A DNA stretch of 64,000 nt, taken from positions 56,284,997 through 56,348,996 of the forward strand of contig OW799237.1 of the NCBI GenBank assembly GCA_941918925.1, in the 5' to 3' direction. Both the position numbers and the translations under genes were made by a program. The DNA is from Phyto melanocephala (taxonomy: Eukaryota; Arthropoda; Insecta; Diptera; Rhinophoridae). Shown in pieces: positions 1-11,485 of the stretch; within the stretch, counting starts at the first letter, position 1; each line of letters begins with the position of its first letter. The notes under the pieces are model-generated. The model had not been told where the DNA came from. It saw only the letters and a program-made list of their open reading frames with translations, and did not search any database.

Positions 1-545
1 TAACTGAGTACATGTTTGATCGAGTTTAACATTAGTAATCAAATGTTTGTTTATGTTGTAATCACAGTGAATACTGTTCGGTGTTCAATGAATTCTGTTT
101 GAGTTTCATGAACAGAAGGCATTGTTCGAACAGAAACAACCAGTTCGAATACTCATGTTGTATTGCGTTTCCATACGGTAATTGTTTTTGTTTTTAATTT
201 CTTTTAATTAGGAATGAATTCTGTTTAGTGTTAAAGTTTTCAGGAACACGAGGCTTGAAATTTACGTACACTAACGGTTTTATTATTTATTTTTTAGGAA
301 AAAGAATTTAAAAATGACCGCATGTAAAAATTATAAATAATTATATTAGTTTTTAGGGTTATTTTATTTATTTTTTTTTTAATATTTATCTCCTTAATTT
401 GTAAGCTCCTTTCATTAAATGAGTAATTCTACGAGGAATGTACCTGGTTTTTCGCCTTTTTATTTCATTTTAAAACAAATTTTACTTTCATATGTAAATA
501 CAATACATAGGTATACCTTAAATAATACGTGAAAAAATAGTGAAT
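1..545. other. AT-rich stretch without a recognisable gene
   Basis: I see no coding region, RNA gene or repeat boundary here. The first 180 bases are rich in short motifs of the type gttcgaac/gttcaatg that recur loosely around 1460-1700, which may be a decayed repeat, but no clean terminal inverted repeat could be aligned. Confidence 0.5.
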
Positions 546-1275
546 ATATTAAATGAAAACAAATAACAGTGCTATATTCGGCCGTGCCGAACCTTATATA
601 CCCTTCACAACGTGTAGTCATGCAATAACAATTGTTTGTATCACCATTCATGTCATATAAAATACGTACATACATACATGTAAAAAACATAGATATAAAA
701 AACCATTGTAAAATTATAAATTGAGTTTACGTATGTATGTTTCTAAAAATAAATTATAAAAAAAATATATTAAAAAAACAACAACAAAAAATAATTTAAA
801 AAAATTTTTTTAAATTCTTTAAGAAAATTTAAAAAAAAAATTAAAAATAAATATACTAAAAAAAATATAAATACTCTATATAATAAATTTTTTTTTTGGC
901 TCAGCTGGGATTCGATGCCACGTTTACTCTAACCAGTATATATGCATGTTGTTGTTGTAATTGTGAAAAAAAAACGAGGTGGTCGTGGTTTTTTGCTAAT
1001 ATCTCAGAAAGTTATTGGGCGATTGTGCTGAATTTCAATAGCGATTCATTTCCGGATATTTCCAAGAGATTGATACCATAAACAGAACATATAGTTGCTT
1101 CTAAAAGTTGATTTCAACCAACACACGGACAGACGGTCAGGGCTTAATCGACTCCTCTATTCATAAGCTTTCAGAAAACATATACTTTATGGAAATGAAA
1201 AATGTAGAAATTACAAACGGAATGACAAAGCTATATATACCCTTGTGCACCACAGGTGAAGGGTATAAGAATAAA
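546..1275 (+). repeat. Dispersed repeat A, copy 1
   Basis: It opens with a short hairpin (TTCGGC-CGT-GCCGAA) followed by TATATACCCTTCAC. It passes through an A/T-homopolymer core, then a block beginning GGCTCAGCTGGGATTCGATG, a GTCY-type microsatellite (acggacagacgg) and an end reading tatataccctt...gaagggtataa. At least five related copies occur in this window. The GTCY microsatellite and the ATATACTTTATGG block recall the mini-me/DINE group of dipteran non-autonomous elements; that family link is inference. Short open frames inside are not genes. Confidence 0.8.
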
Positions 1276-2572
1276 ACATTGTTTTTTAAAATTTAAAATA
1301 TGTATTGCATTTTTATTTTTACAAAATATGTATATACAAAAAATATATACATATACCTTATAAAATGCATTTAAAAATCAATTAAGGTAGTATCGGGTAC
1401 ATTTAAAAAAATAAATAAATTGATCGCAACTACTGCATTTATTTTCTTTTTATATAAATTTTTTAATGTGTTCGAACTTTGATTGAATACGCTGATCTTT
1501 TATTATTGTTTGAACTGTTCAACACTATTTCCACTAGGTTTACTAGTGTTCATGATTATGAATACATATAATCGGTCGTATTCATGTTTATGATCATACT
1601 TGTTTGGTAGTGTTTATTGTTTATACTTGTCCACTCATCGGTACTTGTCGGCAATAAACACAAACAAGTTAAACATAAAAAATAAAGTGAGCGTCTTCAG
1701 ACACAGATTTTTTGTGTTCATGCAGCAGTCTAATAGGAATATATAACATAAAATGTTTTTATGGACATAGGTATGTACCCATTACGGTGATCGACTCGGT
1801 TTTACAATCGGTGGAAACCCCGGTTTTTTACTCTTTCAGTTGGCAGTTTTTTCCAAATGTTAATTTTTCGAATGTCGAATACACCGGTTTTTTTTACTCA
1901 CAGAAGCCGGTTTTTTTTTTACATTTTTAGTTTTATGTTCATTTATCTTTGTAACAAAACGTACCATATATTTATTACTCAAAAAATTTCAAAATATCAG
2001 AAAATTTATTAAATATTCTTCCATAATATTGTAAGAAATTAATTTGTTGTTTCAAAAACAAATTAAAATAAGAAAAATAATTAGGCTTAAATATTATTTG
2101 TTTTAAATGGAGAGCAGGTATTTTATACGTTAATATTAAAATTTTATATTAATATGTTCATATTTTAATATATTAAATTTTATTGTAATTAATATATACA
2201 TATGGTTAATATATGTATATACAAAAAATCGTCTTATTAGGGCATTTAAAATTCAACCAATTTTTGTTTTTACAATAACAAAATATGTATGCGTTCGCTA
2301 CGGCAGGACATGTGATCATTTCATTTCCGTATAAAACATTTTTTTCATATCAATATATTGAATTGCATATCCCAGCAAACATGACGTTATGTCTTTAAAT
2401 CCAGGTGGTTATATTTTATTTTATATCAAACATAGTTTTTGCTAACTTAGACTAAAGTTTAAATAAAATGTGACTTTTTTACTGATAAAGCAGTTGCATT
2501 CAAATAATTTCCAAATGTTAATCGTCCAGGAGAGAGCTTAATTGCATAATATACTTAATTGGTATTAATATG
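1276..2572. other. AT-rich stretch without a recognisable gene
   Basis: No coding potential is evident on either strand. The stretch consists of A/T homopolymers, short TATATA microsatellites and low-complexity sequence. I could not assign it to any repeat seen elsewhere in the window. Confidence 0.5.
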
Positions 2573-2933
2573 AAATCAAACCTGCGTGTAATATTATAAA
2601 TTTAGTTTACTTATATGTCTAAAAAAATAAATTAAAAGAAAAATTTAATATAAAACAATAAACATTTTAATAATATATAAAATAAAAAAATTTGTTTGGC
2701 TCACTCTAACAAGTATACCACGTTTGTATGTATATTTAGATAATTGATAATTGTAGAAATTTCAAACGGAATGATAAACCTATATATACCCTTTTTCACT
2801 GTGTGAAGAGTATAATAAGTAAAAGAGAACGAAACTTGGGCAAGTCAATTGCTGAGTCTGAACGTGAAAGCAAGTTCAAAGGAAAATAAAAAACTAACTT
2901 GCGCAAGTGACTTGCCTAGTGAGAAAGGGGTGT
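2573..2933. mobile_element. MITE G copy 1, left end degraded
   Basis: The right end (acttgcgcaagtgacttgcc followed by tagtgagaaagggg) is the inverse of the left end of a second copy at 32473-32893. The interior (ggctcactctaacaagtata ... ttcactgtgtgaagagtata) is a shortened repeat A with the GTCY block deleted. The two copies are co-linear over about 330 bp. The left terminal repeat is not recognisable in this copy. Confidence 0.65.
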
Positions 2934-2944
2934 TTGTTTTCTTA

Positions 2945-3255
2945 AGGAGCTAATACACGGCATGGTTTTTACATCTGAATTGTCAAATTCTCCACTGCTA
3001 ATACAAACATGTCGTGTGTTACCTTTAAAACATTACTTCTGTAAAAAAAACATGTGTTGAGACATCTGACAAAATTTTAAATAGAGTGCGCTCTATTTTC
3101 TTAGGTCAAAACATGTGACATCAGCCGTTGGCAGAAATATCTGCTGCTGCAAAGCAGTCAGCGTAAAAGTACAATTTTGACAGACATGTAGATTTACATA
3201 TGTCTCACAAATTTTAAAGTCAGATTTAAAAAACATGCCGTGTATTATAGCCTTT
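2945..3255. mobile_element. MITE F copy 1
   Basis: Terminal inverted repeats share AATACACGGCATG and an imperfect continuation into ACATCTGA. A second co-linear copy lies at 15271-15585, where the insertion point inside another element fixes the boundaries. There is no coding capacity. A GC-richer core (gctgctgcaaagcagtca) is conserved between both copies. Confidence 0.75.
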
Positions 3256-4368
3256 ACTCTCACATATTGAAGTTGTGTGTGTGTATAACACAAGGCAAAT
3301 TAACATCAGGTGAAGTTATTAAAGCAGCTGTTTATCAGCTGAGCACTCTTTTTAATATTGAAATGTCAAATTTTGTATGTGTTTTTATGTGTGCTTCTAC
3401 TTTTTATACCCGCCAACAAAAAAAATGGTGGGGGTATATTCATTTCTGAATCGGGGTTTGATTTTATGACGATCTAGCTATGTCCGTCTGTCCGTCTGTT
3501 GAAAGCACGATAGAGGTCGCACCGAAAAAGCTAGGGGGCTCATATTTTGCCAGAATCTTTCTTATAGACAAGGTTTGTTTGGTATTGAAAATGGGCTAAA
3601 TCGGAATATTAGGAAGAGAGTTATAGCTCGTAAAGCAAGAGTAGGTCGAAAAAACCGTGTCCTTCGCACATCGAATAAAATTGAATTGTGTCCAGACGTA
3701 TAAACGTAGAGTCATGAAACTTCGAATATATATTTATCGAGTCAAAAGAATATTTTTCCCTGAAAATCGCTTAAATCTATGAATTAAGAAAAGAGTTATA
3801 GATAAAAATGTACGAAAATTTATACCGCACAGTGTATATTTCAAATTTAAAACGTAATAAAACTGACAAAACTATATGTACGATTCTGAAATTTTGCAAA
3901 CATGGCTTTTTGGTCAAAGTCTTCGTTATAACGGAAAATAGATGTGCCACGCCCATTTTTCCTTTAAATTTTTATAAAAATATATTAGTCATATATATTA
4001 GCGTTTATTCATCTTACACTGCGCCATTTATTGTACTGTAGCTAAATATAAGATAAAGATGATAAGATAGATGACTATACTAGCAACTACTAGATGGCAT
4101 GCTAACAACCTTTTTCGTTCCACAAGAGATTTTTAATGAGGGTTCGTGAAAACGAAAATGACCGAGGTTGTTGACAAAAAATTAGCTAGAGTAACAATTT
4201 GTGCCCAACTCTAAACATACATATTTGTTCCCACAGTTTTATGAGGTTATAGATTTAAAAATATAAAAAAAATGTGCATCAGTAGATTTAAAATATGTAT
4301 TTGAATATTTAAAATAAATTTTTTAGTCAAATTATATTTTTATCTATCTATTCTTTTGTAAAGGACAT

Positions 4369-4544
4369 GGTGTAATAACATAAGGTGATAGCGTAAAGGA
4401 GAGCAATTTTTGTCTCTCTTTTTTATGTATGGAGTTTGACAATTTCCGGAGTTGAAATCATTTTTTAAATATGTAGTTTGACATACTCCAGAGCACAAAA
4501 AAATAATCAGCTGGGCTGGCACCGCCACCTTGTATAATTACACC
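4369..4544. mobile_element. MITE E copy 1
   Basis: The 176-bp element has about 19-bp imperfect terminal inverted repeats (GGTGTAATAACATAAGGTG against the inverse of CACCTTGTATAATTACACC). A co-linear copy is at 12859-13035. There is no coding capacity. An additional mariner-like terminus (gggtggttaaattttaaggg) starts a few bases to its right at about 4552. Confidence 0.75.
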
Positions 4545-5055
4545 ATGGTAAAGGGTGGTTAAATTTTAAGGGCCACAGGGTGATTCAACATATACATTCT
4601 CAGCATTTTTCTAAAACGGGAAATTTATTAGAAAGATTTTGATTTTTAAACTTCTGTAACATTTTGCTTTTAAAAGATTTTCAAACGAAATAAGTTTTGT
4701 ATAATTTTAAAATTTGTTAGCCATTAGTACATGAAAATAAATTGTTTATAATGTTTAGAGATAATTTTTTTTTACTCAGGTCAAAATTTTCCTAAATTCC
4801 CATTTTTAATAGAACATAACTTCAGGAGAACATAAGATAAAAAAAATAAATTAGCACTATTTCGAAAATAAAACTTTCCTCTTAAATTCGTGTAATTTCT
4901 CTATGAGTACAGATTTTGGAATACTAAAGGACTATATTGAAATATCTAAGTTATGTTTATTAGCAGAAACTTTATTGACACGCGAATTTTAACGGCCACT
5001 TTCATTGAAAGACTAAATTTACGAAAACATTTTACTAGCATACCGAAGTTATAAT

Positions 5056-5650
5056 GGGTGGTTTAATTTTAAGGGACTATGTTGATTTTGAATAAAATTA
5101 TTATCATTTATTTTTATACTGATAATATTTGTATGCTTCAATTATGTATGGAACAAAATATCGGCCAAATGGCCCCCCAACCTAGGCGGCACACCTCGAT
5201 CCGATAGTCCAAATTTTCAATGACACTGTTGATGCTCAATTGTTGGGCACGATGATGAGTCGAGGTTGCTTGCTCTTTTGCCACGTTATCATGAAAAACC
5301 GCAATGTTTCCCATTCAACGAGCTAAGATGGCATTCACAGATGTTTTCACATTTCATACAGACCTGCTTTGCAGAAATTTAAATAAATATTTTTAAAATT
5401 CTCACGATTGTGGACGAATTCGAACGATTATGTTGACCAAAAGAATCACGAAGTGCACTAAATGCATTTTGATTTGAACGCCCATTTTTATAAAAATCTT
5501 TAATATTTAAAAGCGTTGCTCGATTGCGTATCTTTCCACGGTTCAAATTGAGTTAGTCTGAGATTGAGAAATGTCAAATGAAATGCAAGAAAAAAGTTGA
5601 AGTTTAGGTGTGGTTCACCTTCAACATGGGCCCTTAAAATTTAACCACCC
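5056..5650 (-). mobile_element. Mariner/Tc-like deletion derivative 1
   Basis: Terminal inverted repeats of the type GGGTGGTTAAATTTTAAGGGC bound it. On the minus strand an N-terminal transposase helix-turn-helix remnant is readable in broken frames (ERYAIEQR, then a block ending SALRDSFGQHNRSN). The other end retains the C-terminal residues of a transposase next to the left TIR. The catalytic middle is missing, so the copy is non-autonomous. The same internal structure recurs at 14732-15605, so this is an amplified deletion form rather than random decay. Confidence 0.75.
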
Positions 5651-5949
5651 TCTACAAAGAAAGTGATACATATTTTATTATAAAGAGATTATTCTATAGC
5701 GATTAACAAAATAATAAATATTGTGCTTTAAATGTACACAAAATTGGTGGTGGGTATAAAAGATTCGGCACAGCCGAATATAGTGCTCTTACTTGTTTAT
5801 TGTTTACATTTGTGGGCGCCATTAGTTGAAAATTTTTAAAATTGTGCAAATTGTGAAAGATTTAATAAAACGTTAAAAAAATAAAATTAAATAAAACAGA
5901 CTATTTTTATTTGTGAATAATTTGTGCAAAAATAAATATTTGAAGGGCA

Positions 5950-6375
5950 ATGGAACTTTGTTCTAAGTGCCCAGAGATCAAGCCACCAGAAATAGGTGGA
6001 GCGAAATTTGTGGAGTGAATTTCTCTGCAACAGACCGAATATGTACGGATCATTTCCTGCCTTCTAGCATTCTTAATGTTGGAAACAGGAAAACTTTAAT
6101 GATGAATGCCGAACCTTTTATACAACAATTACAAGAGTAAGTTAGTTATTCAATTCATATGTATATAAAGTAAACAAGTTACAATAAAAAATGCATCTGT
6201 TCATAAGAGTGTTATGGAATAAATAAAGATTAAAGTTTTTAATAATTTTTGTGTTAGATCTATTGCAGGAATAATCTGGTTTCGTTTGAATCAAACAGAT
6301 GATGTATCACATCAAGTTTTCGACTGGGAACCAGCATGTTTTAAAAAAGAAGGCATACCATTTTTTATTAGAACT
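5950..6375 (+). pseudogene. THAP-domain-like gene fragment with two putative exons
   Basis: A start codon at 5950 opens a short frame (MELCSKCPEIKPPE). A shifted frame then reads W-S-E-I-C-G-V-N-F-S-A-T-D-R-I-C-T-D-H-F, which resembles the C-terminal half of a THAP zinc-binding domain (the Cys-X2-His-Phe part). A GTAAGT donor occurs at 6137. A second possible exon (about 6258 or 6269 to 6375) encodes a segment ending DWEPACFKKEGIPFFIRT, followed by another GTAAGT. The frame break near 5990 and the absence of a longer downstream frame suggest a relic, either of a host gene or of a THAP-bearing transposase. The domain call is from motif spacing only. Confidence 0.4.
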
Positions 6376-6477
6376 GTAAGTATTATAATAAATTAAAAAA
6401 GAAATATTTAGAAGTAATAGTTTTACTATTCTCCTTTTTGCAGATTTTAACACACTTTAGCTGCCGATTCCACCGCC

Positions 6478-6610
6478 AAGAAAGAAGCCAAATCTTAAAA
6501 AAGAGCCCTTTTCAGGGCTATCAGAACTTAAAAAAGCACTTTTCAGGGCTACAAAAATTTAAAAAATAGCCCTTTTCAGGGCTACCAAAATTTTTAAAAA
6601 AGAGATTCAT
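6478..6610. repeat. Short tandem repeat, about 36-bp unit, three copies
   Basis: Three imperfect units of the type aaaaaagagcccttttcagg followed by gctaycaaaattt lie head to tail directly after the putative THAP-like exons. Units differ by a few substitutions and small indels. Confidence 0.8.
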
Positions 6611-6780
6611 ATTTTTGTGGCCATTTTTACGCTCACTTTATTTCATTCATCAAGTTTTTTCAAAATATGTAATTTTTTCTTTTATTTTCAGATTTAAAGA
6701 ATCCAAGAAATCGTATAAAATTGTTAAAAGTAATAATCGTATTCTTGTTAACAACTAGTGATTAAAAAGTGCTATATTAA

Positions 6781-6959
6781 GGGGTCGATTATCGATAGCA
6801 ACCGAACCTCAGTTACGTTGCCAGTTGCCAAAAAAGGCATTAAAGATGGCAACTGGCAACTAACAACTGTCAATTTCATATGAAAATTTGGCAACCGAAA
6901 AATTGTAGTTGCTAGCTTGCAACTTAACTTAAGTTCAGTTGCTATCCATAATCGACCCA
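6781..6959. mobile_element. MITE H, about 180 bp
   Basis: The inverted ends GGGTCGATTATCGATAGCAAC (left) and GTTGCTATCCATAATCGACCC (right) match over 21 positions with one difference. The interior also contains near-complementary cggcaact/agttgcta tracts, so a transcript could fold. A possible 3-bp TAA-type duplication flanks it, offset by one base. Confidence 0.65.
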
Positions 6960-7495
6960 TAAGCAAGATTTTAAAAGAAAAATATTTTTATATATTGTAT
7001 ATATGTATGGGTCAATTTAAAAAAAAAGTACACATCGAGTTTTTTTCTTCTTATTTTTAAAGTTTTTTCAATTCGCCGGTAAGAGTGGCCAATGTATGTA
7101 GAAATTGATAAAGATTCCGGTGGTACTTTTAGGCTCTCAAAAAGATCAATATTTTTTGAATTTTTTTTAGGTTTTCTATATATATAAAAAATCGCTAAAA
7201 ATGCAAAAATATTTAAAATTCAAGCTTACTACGACGTTCTTTTGTTTCTCCAGATTGATTTTTGCGAAAATCACCTATTCGATTATAAACACAAAATCAC
7301 AATTCACCTTGATTTTTAATTTTTTTTTAAAGTTACTTGCAAAGTAACAATTTATTTAAAAAAAATTAATTATAAGCGTTTTAAGGAAAAAAAAACTAAG
7401 TTTGACGCTCAAGAGATTTTGTTGCACGCAAACAAGAAATAATGCCAAATTTAAAGTTTAACGAAAAAAAGTTTATTCTTTTACAAAAAGTAAGT

Positions 7496-8262
7496 AAAAA
7501 ACAAGTAACAGTGCTATATTCGGCCGTGCCGAATCTTATATACCCTTCACAACGTGTAGTCATGCAATAACAATTGTTTGCATCACCATTCATCCCATAT
7601 AAAATACGTGCATACGTACACGTTAGAATAAATGTGGCATCGAATCCCAGCTGAGCCAAAAAAATTTTATTTTATTTTATTTAATATATTATTTATATTT
7701 TATTATTTTTTTTTATATTTTTTTTAAATTTTTTTAAAAAAAATTTTTAGAAAAATTTTTAAAAAATTTTTTTAAATTTTTTTTTAAATTTTTTTAAATT
7801 TTTTTTTTTTGTAGTTTTTTTTATTATTTTTTCTTATTTTTAATATTTTTTTTTTTGTAATTTTTTTTTGTTTGGTATGTTTTTTACATGTATCTATGTA
7901 TGTATGTTGTTGTTGTAATTGTGAAAAAAAACGAGGTGGTCGTGGTTTTTTGCTCATATCTCAGAAAGTTATCGGGCGATTGTGCTGAATTTCAATAGCG
8001 ATTCATTCCTGGATATTTCCAAGAGATTGATACCATATACAGATCTGAGGAACATATAGTTGCTTCTAAAAGTTGATTTCAACCAACACACGGACAGACG
8101 GGCAGACGGACAGACGGTCAGGGCTTAATCGACTCCTCTATTCATAAGCTTTCAGAAAATATATACTTTATGGGGTCGGAAATGAAAATTGTAGAAATTA
8201 CAAACGGAATGACAAAGCTATATATACCCTTGTGCACCACAGGTGAAGGGTATAAAAACAAA
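7496..8262 (+). repeat. Dispersed repeat A, copy 3, with internally inverted core
   Basis: The outer parts are in plus orientation as in copy 1: the TTCGGC hairpin at the left and the GTCY microsatellite and ggtgaagggtata end at the right. The central block from about 7626 to 7880 is reversed: cgaatcccagctgagccaaa reads in the opposite sense, followed by the A/T tract and then ttttttacatgtatct. The breakpoints sit in cgtac/acatac and gttag-type short repeats. Confidence 0.8.
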
Positions 8263-8499
8263 AAATCTTAAAAAAACAAAAATTTTTATACAAAACTAAA
8301 CATATACTACATATTCTTTGATGTCTTTAACAAAAATGGAAAAAAGGAAGTAATTCTTGAAGAAACTTAGACACATATGTAAATATTTGACGCAAAACAA
8401 TAACTTAATTTAATTTATAAATTTTCATTCGAATTCTTATTCTGAATCTGTATAAACTTCATGAAATGACAAGCCGCTTTGTTTTTTTTATTCTCATTA

Positions 8500-8697
8500 A
8501 TTTTTACCACTTTTGTACTTTGTAGCAGTTGCATAAAGTTCCGGTCCGCCAGAGGTTTAAGTTGCAAAAGCACGATTAAACTCAAATATACCACGATTAT
8601 ACCTTTCTTTCTTCTTTCTTTAATATTCGTCATTACGCGCTTTATCGAGCTTTATTTTCTCTCGATATCTTTGTGCTCTTTCAGCCGCCATTAATTT
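8500..8697 (-). pseudogene. N-terminal relic of an uncharacterised TE-type protein
   Basis: The minus-strand frame from a start near 8697 reads M-A-A-E-R-A-Q-R-Y-R-E-K-I-K-L-D-K-A-R-N and continues with a basic EY/RKKKERY stretch after an in-frame stop. Basic, arginine-rich openings of this kind occur in large TE-encoded proteins of arthropods. No downstream domain survives. It lies inside the candidate transposon 7008-9446 on the same strand as a transposase would be expected. The function is unknown. Confidence 0.35.
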
Positions 8698-9524
8698 GTT
8701 TGTTTTACTCTTAAAAATTAAAAAATAAAATCATAATTAAGCATTTTAAGCTATGAAGCAATATATATCAAAAGTGATGCTCATGAAATGTTTGCCTATT
8801 CTGTTTTTTTTTCGTAGGCAATTTATTTCTCAAACTTACAAATTATAAAAAAATTAGTTGAAACCATGTAAACAATGATTGTCAACTTCAATTTTTTACA
8901 TTTAATCAAATGCACACTTTTTTACAAAGATTTTTTTTTTCGCTTTTTCACTTTTGTAATAATTTAGGTTTGTAGTTTCGTTACGTTATTTCCTTTATTT
9001 AAATGCAAATTGAAAACTAGTAATATTACTTGAATTATAAAAAAAGTGACGCTCAATGCAAATTGTGGGGGCAACCTTTCTTTGTAACACCAAATTCGCA
9101 CTCAGTTTGGACGACTATAACAAATGAAAACACAAGAAAGAAACTCAATAATTCGAAACCTGTTATTAAATGTTGCATATTTACTTTTTTCTGGATTTTA
9201 TTTAATTTTGTTTACTAAAAATTGTAACGGGGGACACATGCTTTTGTATGGAAGGAGTCCGAGGGAGAAACAAAACACCATTCTGAATAAACAAAAAAAC
9301 AAACATACAAATTTGAGAATTACGTTTTTTGTTACATATTCCTCGCTGATTACTCTCCAATTTTTTATTTTTGTTTTTTTTTTTACCTAAAATAGTAGTG
9401 TAAAGTGCGGGGACACAAAAATTGCATTTTTTTTTAAATTGACCCGTATATATATATTATATATTGGTTATTTGCAACGACAACGGCTTTTAAGTACTCA
9501 TTTTCTTCTGTTAGGCTTTGTAAC

Positions 9525-10230
9525 TTAATTGAAAGTCTCGTCATCACGTTCTGCCACATTAGCTTCTGCTATGGTCTGCACTTGCAGACGCAATGAAGCC
9601 ACAGTTTGCTCAGCTTTAAGGCAGAATTAGTCTTTACTTTCTGTTCCGTTCCGAATCAGCTGACTTCATTCTGTTAAATAGAAAATGTGTACAAGTCGTT
9701 AGTTGTTCTGTTACTTTCCGTGCCGTTGCGGACGAACCTGTAGAAAATAGAATTCAACGTTAAGTGACGGCCATTGAGAGAGAAACAGCTGATATTTAGG
9801 TGCCTATATTTTAAAGGTGGCTGCAACATAGAGACCCTGTTAAAGATGAAATCTGACACAACAAATTTTTTTTTATGTACGCACTTTGACGAGAAAAATA
9901 AACAAAAAATATAATAAGCTTGTGTTTGTAAGATTACCTTGTAAATTAAGGCAGATGATTTTTTACAGAAGAAGTAACCACAAAAATTAAACAACAGAAC
10001 GGAACGTCACAGAACGACAACAGAAAGTAAAGACTAATGAAGCCTTTAGAAGAAATAATTTTCTCCTCTTCTAGCAAGGCCTGCAACTCTAATCGGTCAC
10101 CTGTGAGATCTTGCACCTCCAACGTCAAGGCGGAAATTTGATTTTGAAGTTCTGCCGCAGCATTTGGTGAAGTCACTTGTGCTGTCTGAGTTCTTTCATT
10201 TAATGCCCTGTCTGTTGACTGTTCTTTCAC
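9525..10230 (-). pseudogene. Coiled-coil protein fragment split by a MITE
   Basis: The N-terminal part (10038-10230) starts MKEQSTDRALNERTQ and then forms heptad-like LQNQISALTLEVQDL and LELQALLEEEKI. After a 411-bp inverted-repeat insertion (9627-10037) the frame resumes as LKAEQTVASLRLQVQTIAEA and ends in a stop at 9525. The whole is short (about 95 residues) and strongly helical. It could be a retrotransposon Gag coiled coil or a fragment of a cellular structural protein; I do not recognise it. A consensus splice context is not obvious. Confidence 0.45.
9627..10037. mobile_element. MITE L, 411 bp, interrupting a coiled-coil frame
   Basis: The terminal inverted repeat TTAGTCTTTACTTTCTGTT at the left is matched by its exact complement at the right. 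Beyond it the ends share ACGTTCC/GTTCCG motifs. Short open frames inside are not supported as genes. Removal approximately restores the flanking coiled-coil frame. Confidence 0.7.
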
Positions 10231-10447
10231 TGTCCCAGTCGTTCAAATTATTGAGAGTAACCAACTACGCCCTTTATTTCACTTATTTGTTTAAAAAAAA
10301 AGTATTTTTTGTGACTGTTTACACTAACCAAATACACGTTGTATTTTTCACTTTGTAGTTTTTTTAGCGACTAGTTCACCTTGTTGAATTCGCCTTGGTA
10401 TAACACAAATTGGGATTTATGAAAAATCCCACATAGAAATTCATCAT

Positions 10448-10661
10448 CAGGTAGCCTCAGTTCTGCAACAACAAAATTCTACATGTATTTTGTTGTTTGA
10501 AAACGACGACTTAAATGTCAAAAAGCAAATGTGTGTGAATGTTTCTTTGTCGGTAGAATATATACGTACACAATATATACACATACATAAACAAAATTTG
10601 ACATTTTAGTTAAACCTTAAGGTAGAGAAAAAAAAATCAGCTGTTTTAGTGAGGCTACTTG
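10448..10661. mobile_element. Possible small MITE with GTAGCCTCA termini
   Basis: CAGGTAGCCTCA at the left is inverted as TGAGGCTACTTG at the right, giving about 12-bp termini around 214 bp of AT-rich DNA. No second copy or clean target duplication was found. Confidence 0.35.
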
Positions 10662-10837
10662 ATAATTGTACCATGGGCACATCTTTGTATGGCAGTTAGG
10701 GTTTGGAATTTCCGGGTCTTTTTATTTCCGGGAAGCGGGAATTAAAAAATCGTCTTCCCGGGAATTCCCGAAAATAATATTTCTTTTAAAATAAATAATA
10801 TTTGTTAACTTTAAAATCACGATTTGGTTAATAATTC

Positions 10838-11441
10838 ATTGTTTTATTTTAGTAGTAGTTTATTTTCCATTAGAGTCCTTATTGTGTCAGCATTACATCT
10901 TCCGGCAATATAAACTAAGCCCAAATTATAAAAGTAATTATTGCCATGTAAACAGATATTTAAATAACTTTTTTGGGCAACACTACTCCACTCGCCTAAT
11001 ACAAGAGCAAACCTCAAATTGTCGCAAATTTGACTCGATATTGGTTTCACCATCGTATTTTTAACGGCGTTGTAATATTTTATTACAATGTTTTTAGCAT
11101 CAGTTTCATATTTTGGTAACGTCATATTTTTACTGAAAAAACGTTGACGAATAAAAGAACCTTTTGTAATTGTTCGAATAGATATTCCATCGACTGCTGC
11201 TAATTTTGAAACAATTTCTGGTAATGTTTGGGTGTCTAAAAAACTTTCAATGGTGGAATTATTTTTTTTTATTTGGTGCAGGTGTTGAAAAATCGTTTTT
11301 TAATTTTATTTTGTGAACTAAAAGAAGGTGCCGTATAAGACCGCCCTTGAATATTAACCTTTTCGGGCAAATATTACATTGTGCTGCGTTGTCTACTTTT
11401 TGAAAATAGTTCCAAACTTCAGACATTTTGCTTCTAAACAA
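10838..11441 (-). pseudogene. hAT transposase, N-terminal part only
   Basis: The frame opens MFRSKMSEVWNYFQKVDN and contains a BED-type zinc finger (CNICPKR ... LIRHLLLVH, about residues 22-44). After a frame break at 11259 it continues with a helical stretch (LDTQTLPEIVSKLAA), then MTLPKYETDAKNIVIKYY and ends LENKLLLK-like near 10844. The RNase H-like catalytic core and the C-terminal dimerisation region are absent, so only about 200 of the usual 600 residues remain. This is a non-functional internal-deletion copy. BED fingers bind the element's subterminal DNA in known hATs. Confidence 0.8.
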
Positions 11442-11485
11442 AGTGAATTTTCAAAAGAAGTATTATTAGAAAAATTCAATCATAA

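Larger units (their letters stand above)
3404..5798 (+). repeat. Repeat D, composite with internal MITE and mariner remnant
   Basis: It begins tatacccgccaacaaaaaaa and ends ggtgggtataaaagattcgg followed by cacagccgaatatagtgc, the inverse of the hairpin that opens repeat A. A CCGTCTGTCCGTCTGTT microsatellite lies near the left end. A 176-bp MITE (4369-4544) and a mariner deletion derivative (5056-5650) interrupt it. Repeats A and D therefore share a terminal hairpin but differ internally. Confidence 0.6.
7008..9446 (-). mobile_element. Candidate DNA transposon with GGGTCAATTT termini, interrupted by repeat A
   Basis: Inverted termini (GGGTCAATTTAAAAAAAAA at the left, its complement at the right) are flanked by TA-rich sequence. 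A complete repeat A copy sits inside (7496-8262). The only coding remnant is a minus-strand start at about 8697 (MAAERAQRYREKIKLDK), similar in character to N-termini of widespread insect TE-borne proteins. The A-run in the terminus makes chance matching easier, so the boundaries are tentative. Confidence 0.4.

Noticed and set aside
5760..5797. TTCGGC-loop-GCCGAA hairpin as a transcription terminator
   Set aside because: Bacterial-style terminators are not expected. The hairpin is the conserved end of repeats A and D.
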